Assembly: GCA_000733355.1 (NCBI GenBank)
Contig: JNVV01000009.1
Location: forward strand, 48,886 to 112,885
DNA: 64,000 nucleotides
Direction of reading: 5' to 3'
From: Falciphora oryzae
Lineage: Eukaryota > Ascomycota > Sordariomycetes > Magnaporthales > Magnaporthaceae
Under the pieces are notes generated by a model. That model was not told the origin of the DNA, made no database searches, and saw only the letters and a list, made by a program, of their open reading frames with translations. A program made the translations under genes and the position numbers. Positions 33,014 to 43,348 of this stretch are shown here, piece after piece (the first letter of the stretch is position 1; the number at the start of each line of letters is the position of its first letter).

Positions 33014-34688
33014 CTTGACGGGCTGTGCGTGGTGGGTTTGAGAGGCGAACGAGTGTGTTGGCTGGTTGGGGCTGTTTTGGGGAAGGTTAATTATCATGCT
33101 AATGCGGGATGAAGATCTGGCTGCTGACCAGAGGCCTCACGTCAACATGAGATGCGGCCGCCGGTCAACATTAAGTAGGCTAGATGCAGGTTGCATTCGC
33201 AGCCCCTTTTGGGCCCCGGAGCCACGCAAGCTTCCGTTCTAGCTCTCGGCTGGTGATGAGATGTGGATCCCAGGGGCGCGCCAGATCGGAATTGCTCACC
33301 AGCCACATATGTTTAATACAAATAGTCGGTGACTGGAGTGACATTGATTGCAGCCTACCCCGCGACGGTTGGGGTACCCCGGGGAAAACGGTTGGCTTCA
33401 TCGGCCCCAGAAACAAATCCTATCTACGAGAGTTCACAGGATGTGGGTCCTCATTTGCAATGCGCCCATACTTTCGACTTCATGTGAGTCCTTTCGCTTC
33501 GTATTTGTCGGTTATCCAAAGTAAAACCACATGGCCACATGATCTCTGGCGCAATTTGCTGGCTGAACAAGGACGTAAAGCCTCGAAATGCCACATCGAC
33601 GTTACCAGGGCACCTGGTAGTATTGCCTCAAACACCTGACGCTTTGATAAAGCCACTGGGAAGGAAAATAGGTGTGCCCCCGTTCAAAGAGAGGCGGTAT
33701 TATCTCACAAGACTTTTGTTTGTATGAACGGGCAGGAATGGCCTTCAATCTAACATTGATGGTACAATGCTTTGAACCCCCACGCCTCTTTATCCTTCAA
33801 AGATACATAGAAATTGCGTCAGACACCACGGCTTCTTTCGCCTTTGAACCATAGCGGTATCGGTCTGGTTACCCTTGTCGTTGTCGCCTTTGTCTCCAAG
33901 GACAAAACACCATTGGGAATTATAGACAAAGATGTGGAAAGAAAATCGAACCGCCGTCTGGTGAAGTAGCACATTATATAACGTACCTGCCCCCAGGAGG
34001 ATAAACCAACGCAAGCAGCACCCGCGATACACTCAAACAACCACCCGCCCGACCTTCAAACAGACTACTCGGAAACCCCCACAGTATTTGGCGGCCGGCG
34101 AACCCCACCAAGAGCATACATAGCTGCAAGAGAGCCGCCTGCCGCGCACATCAAGCAACCATGTGCCACTGGATGCATGTCAAGTATAACTGCACCCACC
34201 ACCACAGTGCCCCCGACAAGCTCATAAAGACGTGTGACACTGCAGTATCCTCTCCCAATGGCTGCAACAATCCCGTATACGGTGGGGGCCACTTGATCGA
34301 TCGCAACACAGCGTGTCCGATTTGTCTTTGTGAGTGACCTGGAACGGTGCCGTGATGGCAGGAACTAGGCTAGCCAGTTCTCTCCTGCCGGAGCAGCCAA
34401 GCAAAAGCGGTTGGGCGTTTCCCCCAACCCCTTAAGGAAGTTCTCGCGGCCCGGTTGCAGCGTTTCCAACAGGGCCTGGGAGCAGAAGCTTTGCTAGCTT
34501 CTTCATCTATGCGAAATATTTCAACCGGTAGGCTAGTTATGGCTAATTTGTGCTTGAGGGAATCAAATGAGGCAAGTGTCCTTGTCTATCTCTTTAGTTA
34601 ATTTATCAGTACCCAATTTTGCATGTTGATCCTCCTATGCACCAGTGAGAAATTAACCAATAGGATTATATTAAAACGTGCTTACCCT
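33014..34688. other. Intergenic, no gene seen
   Basis: About 1.7 kb. A 151-codon plus frame at 33184-33639 has no domain and lacks neighbours in frame. The region becomes AT-richer after about 34500. Confidence 0.45.
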
Positions 34689-36600
34689 TGCCTAGAAATG
34701 CTTTCATCTTCTCGGGGACATGCTCGTCTAGCAGCGCCTCAGGCGGAGTAAGCCACGATACTCCAGCTGCGGTTCCGACAATCTTTGAGAAAGAGAACCT
34801 CTTGGATATCGGCCATATCCTTCCTCACGCGCTCGGCGAGCTCCCACTAAAAAAGGAACTCGCTCGGGGTCACCGGGTTCCAGAAGTCGGCGTGTGGCGA
34901 GGGGTCGCACGCTGGCGGGGCGTTGCATCGCTCGCACTCGTCGAGCTCTGGCCGGTTGACCGCGCCGCAGGAGAACACACCGCACCACCAGGCGCCACAA
35001 TGCTCGTGGCAGCCCTTGCAGGCGGCCGTGCCGGAGGAGTCGGTCGTGGATGCGCCGGTGGCCGAGGCGTCAGTGGCAGGGGTGTCCGCGTTGAAGGCAT
35101 CGCGGATGTCGCAGTACCAGGGACCCGCGCGCTCCCTGGCAGGCGCGCCGACGATCTTGGAGAAGCAGTGTAGCTTTCGCACGTGTTCCGACAGCTGTCC
35201 TAGAGGGCGCACCTTGGAGAAATCTCCGGGCACGGCGGTTGGCTCCTCGTACGCTGTGAGGAATGGAAGGCTCCACTGCTCGTACAGCTCGGCTGTGATA
35301 GGTGTGGGAGGAGGCTTTCTGCCGGCGATGAACTCGAAGTGTGCGCTGCTAAGGATCTGAACCGCGAAGCAGATGGTTTGAACTTCTCAAAGATCATGCT
35401 AGGCGCGAGCCCGGTATTCTGGGCCTCGATCCTTGGGTGAACCTAGCCTTCCGCAGCTGTGCCGTGCCCTCCTGTCAGTCGAAGAACAAGGTAGAGCGTG
35501 GACTCCTGCACAGCCAGTAGAAGATATCAATTTAGCATCCTATTAGGGACTTGTCCCGGTTTAATAACATGAGAGAAACTTACTGGATCGATTTCGTAAT
35601 CCGAAAGGGTCAAGTCATCCGTGGAAGCACTCCGCGTTAACTTGGGGCCCCAGCAGCTGTAGGATTCCAATGATAAGTCGAAAGAAGGGCCTTATCTTAC
35701 CTTATAACTCCACTCCCGCGTGGATTAGTTTTTGTTGATTCGCTGGGAAGCCCTCTTTATTTTCGATCTCGCGTTTGATGTCGCTAATGGTGCCGAGGCG
35801 GTCTACATCGACAGTGACGGTCTTCTTGGCCAAGGTCTTGGTATATATAGGCCTGGGGCCATCCACATCTCATGGGTCGTCTAGCCTATCTAGACGGGTG
35901 ATTTCGAACTCCAGGCTTCCTGTTTTCTCTTCGCCAGCTACATGGGCGTCAATTGATAGGTCGGGTGCGATGAGCATGGCCACGAACGCGCAGATCTTGT
36001 CAGGCTCTGCAGGCATACTATCCAGCCAGCCCTGGGCAGGCACGACGATGTAGCCCTGTATGTTGCCCTTCTCCTTCGGGACTTCGTGGCGAAGGACATT
36101 AGTGGCCTTAGCCTTGCGCTCGCCTGTGACGGCATTCACACCACCGACGAATATCTTAACGGCGTAGTGATTGTACGAAGTGAACTCGATGAACATAGCC
36201 TCGTCCTCTGGGAGGTAGGTTAGCCCTGGTCGTAAGTCCTCTAAAGTTGATCGTGCGGCATGAGGGCATACGTAGGGGAAGTATTGAGCCAGGAGAAATG
36301 CAAAGAGGGAAAACTTATCGAAAGCTTACGGTACATAGGGAAGAATAGGCCGCCTTTCTGGGCCATCGGGGTCGGTAGCTTGACGGAATGCTGAGAGATC
36401 CTGGAGAGGGGAAACAGCCCGTAAGAAGGAGGGAGTGGATATGTCTCTCGGCTGCTAGGGATCTGGACTGTACGATGGAAAGAAATTTTCAAGTCGCTTA
36501 ACTGGACGACGTCGCTCTCGAGTTGTGGCGTTGGGGCCCAAGTAGCCAGCACTATTGTGGGATGGACGTATGCTGTTATGTAGAGATGGCGTTGGTGGCG
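34689..36600 (-). pseudogene. Decayed fungal ubiquitin-like-domain gene
   Basis: Minus-strand pieces line up as one broken gene. Order: LATWAPTPQLESDVVQLSDL and KGGLFFPMY (about 36552-36330), an intron joining to EDEAMFIEFTSYNHYAVKIF then VGGVNAVTGE and LEFEITRLDRLDDP (about 36220-35873), a ubiquitin-like domain in three exon pieces (KTLAKKTVTVDVDRL, IENKEGFPANQQKLIHAG, then LTLSDYEIDP, then ESTLYLVLRLTGG), and a long C-terminal part (VQILSSAHFEFIAGRKPPPT, WYCDIRDAFNADTP, WELAERVRKDMADIQEVLFL, TPPEALLDEHVPEKMKAF). The frame is broken by TGA at 35870-35872, TAA at 35702-35704, TAG at 35443-35445, TAG at 34847-34849, and frameshifts near 35370 and 34790. Pieces on both sides of each lesion stay collinear. 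The architecture recalls a fungal family with an embedded ubiquitin-like domain; its function is unknown to me. The RLTGG end replaces ubiquitin's RLRGG. Confidence 0.82.
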
Positions 36601-37438
36601 ATGGGTGAAGGAGAGAGGGGAAATCAGCGTAATCTACTTGCAGGCTGCAAAGTCTGAACACAAAAGGCAATAACAGGAAAAATCAAAGACGAGTCTGTGG
36701 GGAAAAAAAAGGTCAGACGGAATCAACACAAGAAGTCTTTTGCGGCCGCGTATTGGCTGAAAGGGTCCACAAATAATTGAGAGGGCGCTGGAGGTGAGCC
36801 CCTTTGAAAACTCCATGATTTTGGTATGCTCTGGCATAGCAACTGGCGGGGAACTTTTTTGCAAGACATCCTAGAGGATCAACTAGAGCCTTGTTTCGAT
36901 TCCCAGGCTGTCATTGCCGCACTGTCTTATAATATAAGGCGTAGGACGGAAGACTCAATCACAACTTGTTTGGATCTGGGTGGTCCTATGACCAAGCACA
37001 TACGTGGTGGAACCTGCGTCTTCATTTTTCCCTCGCCGAATACTAGATCCTGCCGGGCTGGACCGGGTGGGCAACAAGTTGGTCATGATCGATGGCCATG
37101 GTGAAATTCCGTAGGTTGACAATGGTGCATGCGCCACAATGTATCCTGGGCAGCAGGCAACATCTGGCCGTAGCCGCCACATCTTTGCGCCAGAATGGCC
37201 AAACCCAGAGCCCTATGTATCTAGTTTCGTTTTGCCCCAAGTGCCTAGGCAGGCACCTAGGTAGGTAGAGGTAGGTAGGGTGGGTAGCTCCCCAGCCGCG
37301 CTACCCCCCTGGCGCTCTGCGCAAAAGTTACGCGTCTATCCCCCACACCCACCAACGGAAACCAACGCGCTCTTGCCCCCACATCCACCCTCTTCCCTCT
37401 TCCAACATATATCGAGGGCACCCTGCCGGCATGTCAAA
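36601..37438. other. Intergenic, no gene seen
   Basis: Shared upstream DNA of the decayed ubiquitin-like gene (minus) and the F-box-like gene (plus). A GGTA/GGTAGGTA-rich run lies near 37255-37285. No ORF is supported. Confidence 0.5.
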
Positions 37439-39093
37439 ATGCCTTTCGAGTTTCTGAAGCTCCCTCGGGAGATCGCCCAAATCGTCCTCGTCGAGGCCGT
37501 GAGGGCGCGTGCCAACGATTTGCCGCGCCCGTATTTTCGGCGCCTCCTTCGGCTGCGGCTGGTCTCGCGCCAGTTCTCGATAGATGTCCTCCGCATCATC
37601 TTCGAGTCGGATCCCCTCCCTCTCTTCGCAGAGTCGATCCCCCGGACGCTCGGCCGCATCCCGGCGTTTTGGCATCAGTACGTTGCCCACCGGGCGTTGT
37701 TTACCCGCACGCCCATGACCGAGGACCTTGCGACCATTCGCCGGATCGCAGAGCGCATCGAGCAGCATCGCCGCGGCTCGGGCGGGCGGTCCGCCGGGGA
37801 CCCGCAGGGGCAAGTTCCGGCAAGCGATCTCAAGGCTTGCGTCGAGGCTCTGTCGGTCTTGTTCTTCGAGTGCTTCGAGTGGTATGACTTCCAAGGCCAG
37901 AATGTATCGGACATGGCAAACAAGCCGTTCTCTCGGAGGCCTAGGCTTGCCGTTGAACCCGCCGACGAGTCCACGCACGACTATAGAGAAAAGATCGTGT
38001 GCGCTGCAGCCTTCCTAGACGAGCTCGAGCTCCTGCGCGATCTGCTTGAACACGATGGGTTTCTTCGCACCCCAGCCACTCGGCGGTCAGGCGCCCCCAG
38101 AAAAGCCTCCAGGTGACCCTTACTTTGTAACTCTCATTAGGGTTGTTATTGTTAGCTAACTCCCCAGCCTCTCATCCTAGGCGTATCTCGGATATCTTCC
38201 GAGATGCTCTTCTCGCCGCCGTTTGCGGAGGAAGCGTACGGACGTACTCTTACCTTCTATTCACTTGCCCTGCCTATCGTCAACATGTCGGTCCATCTCC
38301 TGCCGTCGTCGAGTGCTGTCTCCGGTGGGATCAACCGAGGATTCTCCAGCTTGAAATGAGGCGACCTATTCCCCATCTCACTGTCACCAACGGGGCCAGC
38401 ACTGGCCTTGAGCTTTGGCGGTGTTTCCTAACGGAAGACTGGTGGGAGACCGGCTCGGACTTTGCGACTTTCCGCCTGTGCTACGAATACATCTTGCACC
38501 TCCCCGGCCAAGCGGGAGCCCGGCTGACCTACGATGCCTTCAATACCGAAGAGCGCACAATCCTCAGGGAGATGGGACACGCTGCAGCCGAACGTGGGGA
38601 CATTGCCTTCATGGGCTACCTTCTGGAGAGGTGTGGCTTGCGGCACCCTCCCCGCGGAAGGCTGGAGTTGCCATCGCCGGGAATCCCCAGTGGGCCACCC
38701 GACACTGGCGCCCACTTCATCCACAGCGCTGCCAGACGCGGGCAGGCCGACTTCGTGCAGTGGGTGTACAACAGGGGCGCCGAGTGCCAGATCGAGGACC
38801 ACTTGCGCGGCGCCGCGGAGGGAGGATCGATGCGCACCGTCGACGTGGTCCTGTCCGCCCAGTTCCGGCTGATGCGAAGTGCCGTGGGTGAAGAAGAGTG
38901 GTGTGTGCACAAGAAGAGGCTGGAGGACGCCGTGGCCGCGGCATTGATGCACTCGGTCACGCAGGAGCATGAGGCCATCACGAGGAGGTTGCTTGAGCTG
39001 GGGGGCGAACTTGGAGTTGACACGTCGCCGGCGTTCCTTCGAGCATCGTCTTTGGGGCTGGAGTCTATGGTCAACATACTGGCGAACTACTGA
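37439..39093 (+). CDS. F-box-like/ankyrin-type protein, 528 aa
   Basis: Two exons, 37439-38112 and 38181-39093, join at AG|G with a 68-nt intron; a nearer acceptor would create a stop. The N-terminus (FEFLKLPREIAQIVLVEAV, then RLVSRQF) matches the helical F-box-like start seen in many fungal proteins (LPxEI...LVxRxF). The C-terminal half contains degenerate ankyrin-like helix pairs: AAAERGDIAFMGYLLERCG, IHSAARRGQADFVQWVYNRG, LRGAAEGGSMRTVDVVL, HEAITRRLLELGGELGVD and RASSLGLESMVNILANY. Such proteins probably recruit targets to SCF ubiquitin ligases, but neither Skp1 binding nor a target is shown. No lesion is seen, unlike several neighbours. Confidence 0.8.
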
Positions 39094-39123
39094 CGGGCAA
39101 TATTGCAAAGGCCTGTTTCACAT

Positions 39124-41038
39124 TCAAGGGGCCCAAGGTTGCGGATCTTGATTCTGTGGCGGAAATTGGGACCGAAGACTGGGTTGGTCAAAGATTCGGG
39201 GTCTGCCAAGATTTTTTTTGAGGTTATGAAGCAACAGGGGGAGGAATAACAAGGGATGTATTTTGGCAGTCTGGAATGTAGCATATTTGTATGATGGCAC
39301 CTTACGACTCTGCCCGAGCCATTTCACCCAATCCGGTTGGCTCGTCGTGCCCTCGTCGTACCCATACATCCAGGTCGTGAAGGTGTATGCCGCCGGGAAA
39401 AGAAGAAAGCTTTGAGCAATATCAGCTCCGTGACTGTCTGGGAAAGGGAGGAAGGGTGTTCCGGCCGCAAGGAGTGTGTACGCGCAAATGGACGTCGGAA
39501 TGATGGAGCAGCCCGTGACAAGAACCCAAGAAATATAGGCCAGAATGTAGCCGGGGTCATTGCCCCAAACGCTGCCAGCCCAGAGCGCCAAGCCGGTCAG
39601 AATAGTGAAGATCGCGGGCCCGAAGCTCCTTTTGAGCAGGGATCTGGATTGCTGCTCCCCCCCGGCTGCCGCCTTGCCCGTCGTCCTGTGTCTCGTGTTG
39701 TGCTCCATGTGTTCGCTGGGGCTTCTCCTCCATCAACCCCAGTCCATTCACCCATACCATGACGACCGGGAAGCCTATGCCAAAGAGCCTGATAGCCCAC
39801 CCAGCGATTGTGTCGAAGACTGTGGGATCCGGGGCGTCGTATCGCTCTGGGATCGAACCATACATGGCCAGAGACGACAGTGGTATCCCGGCAGCGAGGC
39901 ATGTCGCTAGCCAAGGCCAGACCATCCGCTCTTGGGGACAGTCGGACGAAATTTCCTCAAAAAGTGGCGAGAACTCGTCCACCTTTGTTGACAAAGCCTG
40001 GTGCCCCATGTCCTGCAGGTCCCGCGAGCGGAACACAAGCATCAGCAGTTGGATCGCCATCCAGCCCAGGGGCATGAGGATGCCGCTGGCGGTGAGAGGC
40101 TCGGGCAAGGAGCTGACGCAAAGCTTGACGGTGACACTGGTGACGGAGAGCAGCGTGACCATCTGGACGGGGAACTCGCGGTGGGCAAAGACGTTGGAGC
40201 CGTGCACGCGACGCAGCAGGGCTGCCCGGTCGGAGGTTAGGCGGTCCTCGGAGATCCGGCCTGTCCTCGTGTCGGTCGGATGTGTGGGTATATCGTTTGC
40301 TGTTTGCTCTTGTCATCGGCCTGACTCAGCTTGAGCGGGCTGACGCTGCCGGCTCTCTTGTTCTGCCAGCGCGACTGTCCCTTCTCTTCCCTGTCGCGAT
40401 GCCTCTCCAGCGCTGGCCCCAAGTGACAGTAGGCCGACCCTTCCCTCGCTGACTTCCGCGCCGTCATTCTCCTCAGGGAAAAGTCCGCTTGCCGCCAGCT
40501 CGCCAATGATATCCATAGCACTACAGGCGCCACGCTAGGTCTTATGGCTCTTGTCCCCTCGTATGAGCAACAGCGCAGCCGCCAGCGCATGCGTCTCGAT
40601 CCGCAAGCGCGACCGCGCCTCCCTGACCAGCTTCACACGCCGGCGCCATCTCCCCCAAAAGGTGGACAGATCCCCGATCTGCGTTCGCGGTGCGACCCAG
40701 AGGCTGTCGAGGTCTAGGGTGCAATCGATGGCGAGCCCGAAAAGCAAAGGAACGATGACGCTCATAAAGCAGCCAAGAACGAGGACGGCGTCGGCCAGGC
40801 TCGCAAGCGGGTTCAGGCGCCAGGGGAGGATGCTGGGCGGACGGTAGACCAGGCTGCCGGTGGGTTGGCTGAGTAGGCACGGGGAGAGGGTGAGGAAAAT
40901 ACCAAAGACCTCGGCGCGCGAGACGGTGCTGCCATGACTGTCGGGTGTCGCGCCGGCCACAGGCGTGCTGCCATTTGCCGGCTGCTGGCGCGTGCCGTTC
41001 AGGGTCGCGTTGCTGTCGAGGATCGACAGCACAGGCAT
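39124..41038 (-). pseudogene. Polytopic membrane protein gene with two stops and a frameshift
   Basis: From an ATG at 41038 the minus frame runs through MPVLSILDSNATLNG, hydrophobic segments (FGIFLTLSPCLL, ADAVLVLGCFMSVIVPLLFG) and ALLLIRGDKSHKT to TAG at 40535-40537. It continues in the same frame through MDIIGELAASGLFPEEN to TGA at 40313-40315, and again in frame through QEQTANDIPTHPTD, MVTLLSVTSVTVKL, MVWPWLATCLAAGIPLS and GIGFPVVMVWVNGLGLMEEK. A run of seven C (plus strand 39657-39663) then shifts the frame to FGPAIFTILTGLALWAGSVW, ILAYISWVLVTGCSII and a tail ending near 39124. Six or more membrane helices are visible. No GTRAGT donor pair removes these lesions, so decay is the simplest reading. 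The family is not recognised. Confidence 0.7.
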
Positions 41039-41268
41039 CGACCGGATGCTTCAAACAGTGCTGTCACAAAGGAATGGGAGTCAAAGCAAGCCTAAACAAG
41101 GCAAGCGAACCTGGTCTGGTGTTGGGAACTGAGCTGAACAATAAAAGCAGCCAGCGATTGATACCCCGCCGCTTCTCGCAGCTGAGCATGCTGTGGCGCA
41201 GCCCCCAAGGCGGATGCCAAGGCAAACTTGGATTGCCGCCCTCCTCCCAAACCACGACGGTCAGCCCA

Positions 41269-41769
41269 TCAAAACACTGGAAGGCCCAGATTGCCCAGCA
41301 GGAACAAGACAAAATACCCAAACGTCATCATCTGGTACGTCCTCTGCATCCGCAAGTCCGCAATGAACCAGTCATCCCCCTTCTTGCGCCAGATCTCATA
41401 GTAATGACCTCCCCCGCGCATGCGGCACGCCCAAAACGTGTAGTTGCGGATCAGCTGGTCCTCGAACGCCCAGATAACCTCAACCTCGTCGGAGTCCGTC
41501 TGCGTGATCTCGGCCAGGCTGATGTTGTGGAGGGACTGCTGGTTCCGGAAGAATCTGGCGAAAAAGGCTGCGCACGATTTTGGGTTGTCGAACGCGGCAT
41601 GCCTGCCCTGAAATAGTACCACGTTGCCCGAGCTATCCTGGTAGCTGTACTTGGCGTCTGGGAGGCCGAGCTCCGCGAACTTGTCCCACTGCTTGGTGTC
41701 GGCGAACCGGGCGTACTGGGCCTTCCTGTTCGTGACTATCTGGACGACATCGGGCGGCGGGATAGGCAT
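41269..41769 (-). CDS. SnoaL-like (NTF2-fold) domain protein, 166 aa
   Basis: A single-exon ORF from the ATG at 41769 to TGA at 41269. The first 135 residues have the SnoaL/NTF2-like pattern: an N-terminal helix with YARFADTKQWDKFAELGLPD (small polyketide-cyclase-like opening), strands AKYSYQDSSGNVVLFQGR, a PKSCAAFFARFF helix, DEVEVIWAFED, and the terminal HYYEIWRKKGDDWFIADLRM pair, which is highly typical. Family members bind or isomerise small hydrophobic molecules; the fold does not reveal the substrate. The C-terminus (MMTFGYFVLFLLGNLGLPVF) is a hydrophobic anchor-like segment, unusual for the fold and suggesting membrane association. It lies just upstream of the decayed membrane-protein gene on the same strand. 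Confidence 0.82.
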   Translation of the reverse strand: MPIPPPDVVQIVTNRKAQYARFADTKQWDKFAELGLPDAKYSYQDSSGNVVLFQGRHAAFDNPKSCAAFFARFFRNQQSLHNISLAEITQTDSDEVEVIWAFEDQLIRNYTFWACRMRGGGHYYEIWRKKGDDWFIADLRMQRTYQMMTFGYFVLFLLGNLGLPVF

Positions 41770-42787
41770 TCTGACTTGAGCACTTGGATTGTCTTAATGG
41801 GAGAATTGATGGCAAGGCTGCACCTTGCGAGCCAACGATGATCAACGGACTTTGGGCGGGAGGAGAGCAAGTCCAAAGAAACGCGGCCTAGGACAGGAGC
41901 AGGCCAGGCCACAGACGATGGAATACAAATGCGGGGGATATGGGGGATGATGTACTAGCAAGCCCCACGGATCAATCGGTTTTTACAAGGCACCTCGTGC
42001 CATCGCCCCCATATTTCCTGATAGTGCCAAGTCATCAGCACATGAGTGTGCTCCAATCGAAGGGTCCAAAGGAGGGCAACCCGCGGGGGACCGCCCCGCC
42101 TACCCCCGCGGAACCGTACCCCCGCGAGGAACCGCCTTCGCCTATAGCATCGCAGGCCCCAGGGGTGGAAGGCCCAGTTAAGGCTGCGAGATGTTGGACA
42201 ACGCGCGTCGTCTCAGTCTTTGCTCGCCATCCACAGCAGGCCAGCACGACAGGCCAGCTGCCCTTAGTACCTTGTCGTTTATGCCGGCTAGTAACGCTCC
42301 CGGATTGCCGGCGGCATGTTGCATCTGGCTCGGTATCTCGAGGTTACCATAGCAGAACGAGCGTCTATTTTAGTATTGAACCGAGAGAAATGCGGCGTCT
42401 GTCGGAGTTGGAAGTGCGCGACGTCTGGCAGGGACCGGCCGCGCGCGGCACAGCGCTAGAAAAATTACCCCTGAGCCCCTAACTCGCACCCACGTGGAAT
42501 CCGCGCGAAGTCATGGCCGAGCACGCAAGAATGACAAGAGCTGCCAACCCCACCATTATCCTCCGCCTTGAACACGAACGCGACTAGAGAAAAAGAGCTT
42601 CTTCATCGGTGCAATGATAATCCGTCCGAGCCCCCGCGTTCGACGTCACCAGCTCCCCGCCTGACCTTCGAACGATTCCGCTGAGCGATAACGAGGCCTG
42701 ATTCATTCCTTTTCTCCCACGAACCCGACGAAGAAAACAAGCCTCTACGATTCGCGTCTCGCCATATTATAATCCCGAATCATCAAA
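41770..42787. other. Intergenic, divergent promoters
   Basis: About 1 kb between the SnoaL-like gene (minus) and the gene at 42788 (plus). A 180-codon plus frame at 41940-42482 lacks any domain. The last 60 bp form a CA/CG leader for the plus gene. Confidence 0.5.
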
Positions 42788-43348
42788 ATGTCGATGCCCA
42801 ACCCCAACACCACCACCCGCAGGGTGTTTACCCAGTACCTGGTCGACAAGCAATGCCCCGAAAATGCGGATCCCTACTACAAGAAGACGTACGACGGCCT
42901 GAAGCGCGTGCTGGATCTGCTCGCCAAGCACGAAGGCATGAGCGCCAACATGGAGCAGACATTCATGACGCCCGCGGCCGATAAAAATAAGGTGTATTTT
43001 ATGTAAGCACCGCAACCCTTTCCCCCTTCTTGGTCCGCTCTCCGGGAAAACCCGCTTTAGCTGACTTGGTTTTGCCTGTTTCCCCTTTAAAGGTGGGATT
43101 TCATCGGCCGAACCTTGGGCATGATGGCTGCCGTTCCCCCGACGACCCCCAAGGCGCGCCTGGCCCAAAACTCGATGTTCCAGGATATCATAGGTCGGGC
43201 CGTGATGGCGGACGGCCTGATCCGCGACACGACGGGCAAGCTGGATAACACGAACGAGCCCGCGCACAGGGGGAGCTACAGGCGCAACGTCGAGTTCGGG
43301 CCCGAGATCATCAAGGCTCTCGACGAGGCCAACTTTGCGGGGAAGTAA
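42788..43348 (+). CDS. Uncharacterised small protein, 156 aa
   Basis: Two exons, 42788-43002 and 43093-43348, with a 90-nt intron (GTAAGC...AAAG) splicing at AT|G. I do not recognise the family. The protein is soluble, without signal peptide or membrane segment, and rather evenly mixed in composition, unlike the low-complexity shadows around it. Notable stretches are TRRVFTQYLVDKQCPENADP, a helix DGLKRVLDLLAKHEG, VYFMWDFIGRTLGMMAAVPP and FGPEIIKALDEANFAGK. The leader, start context (TCAAAATG) and canonical intron support a real gene. Expression and function are unknown. Confidence 0.75.
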
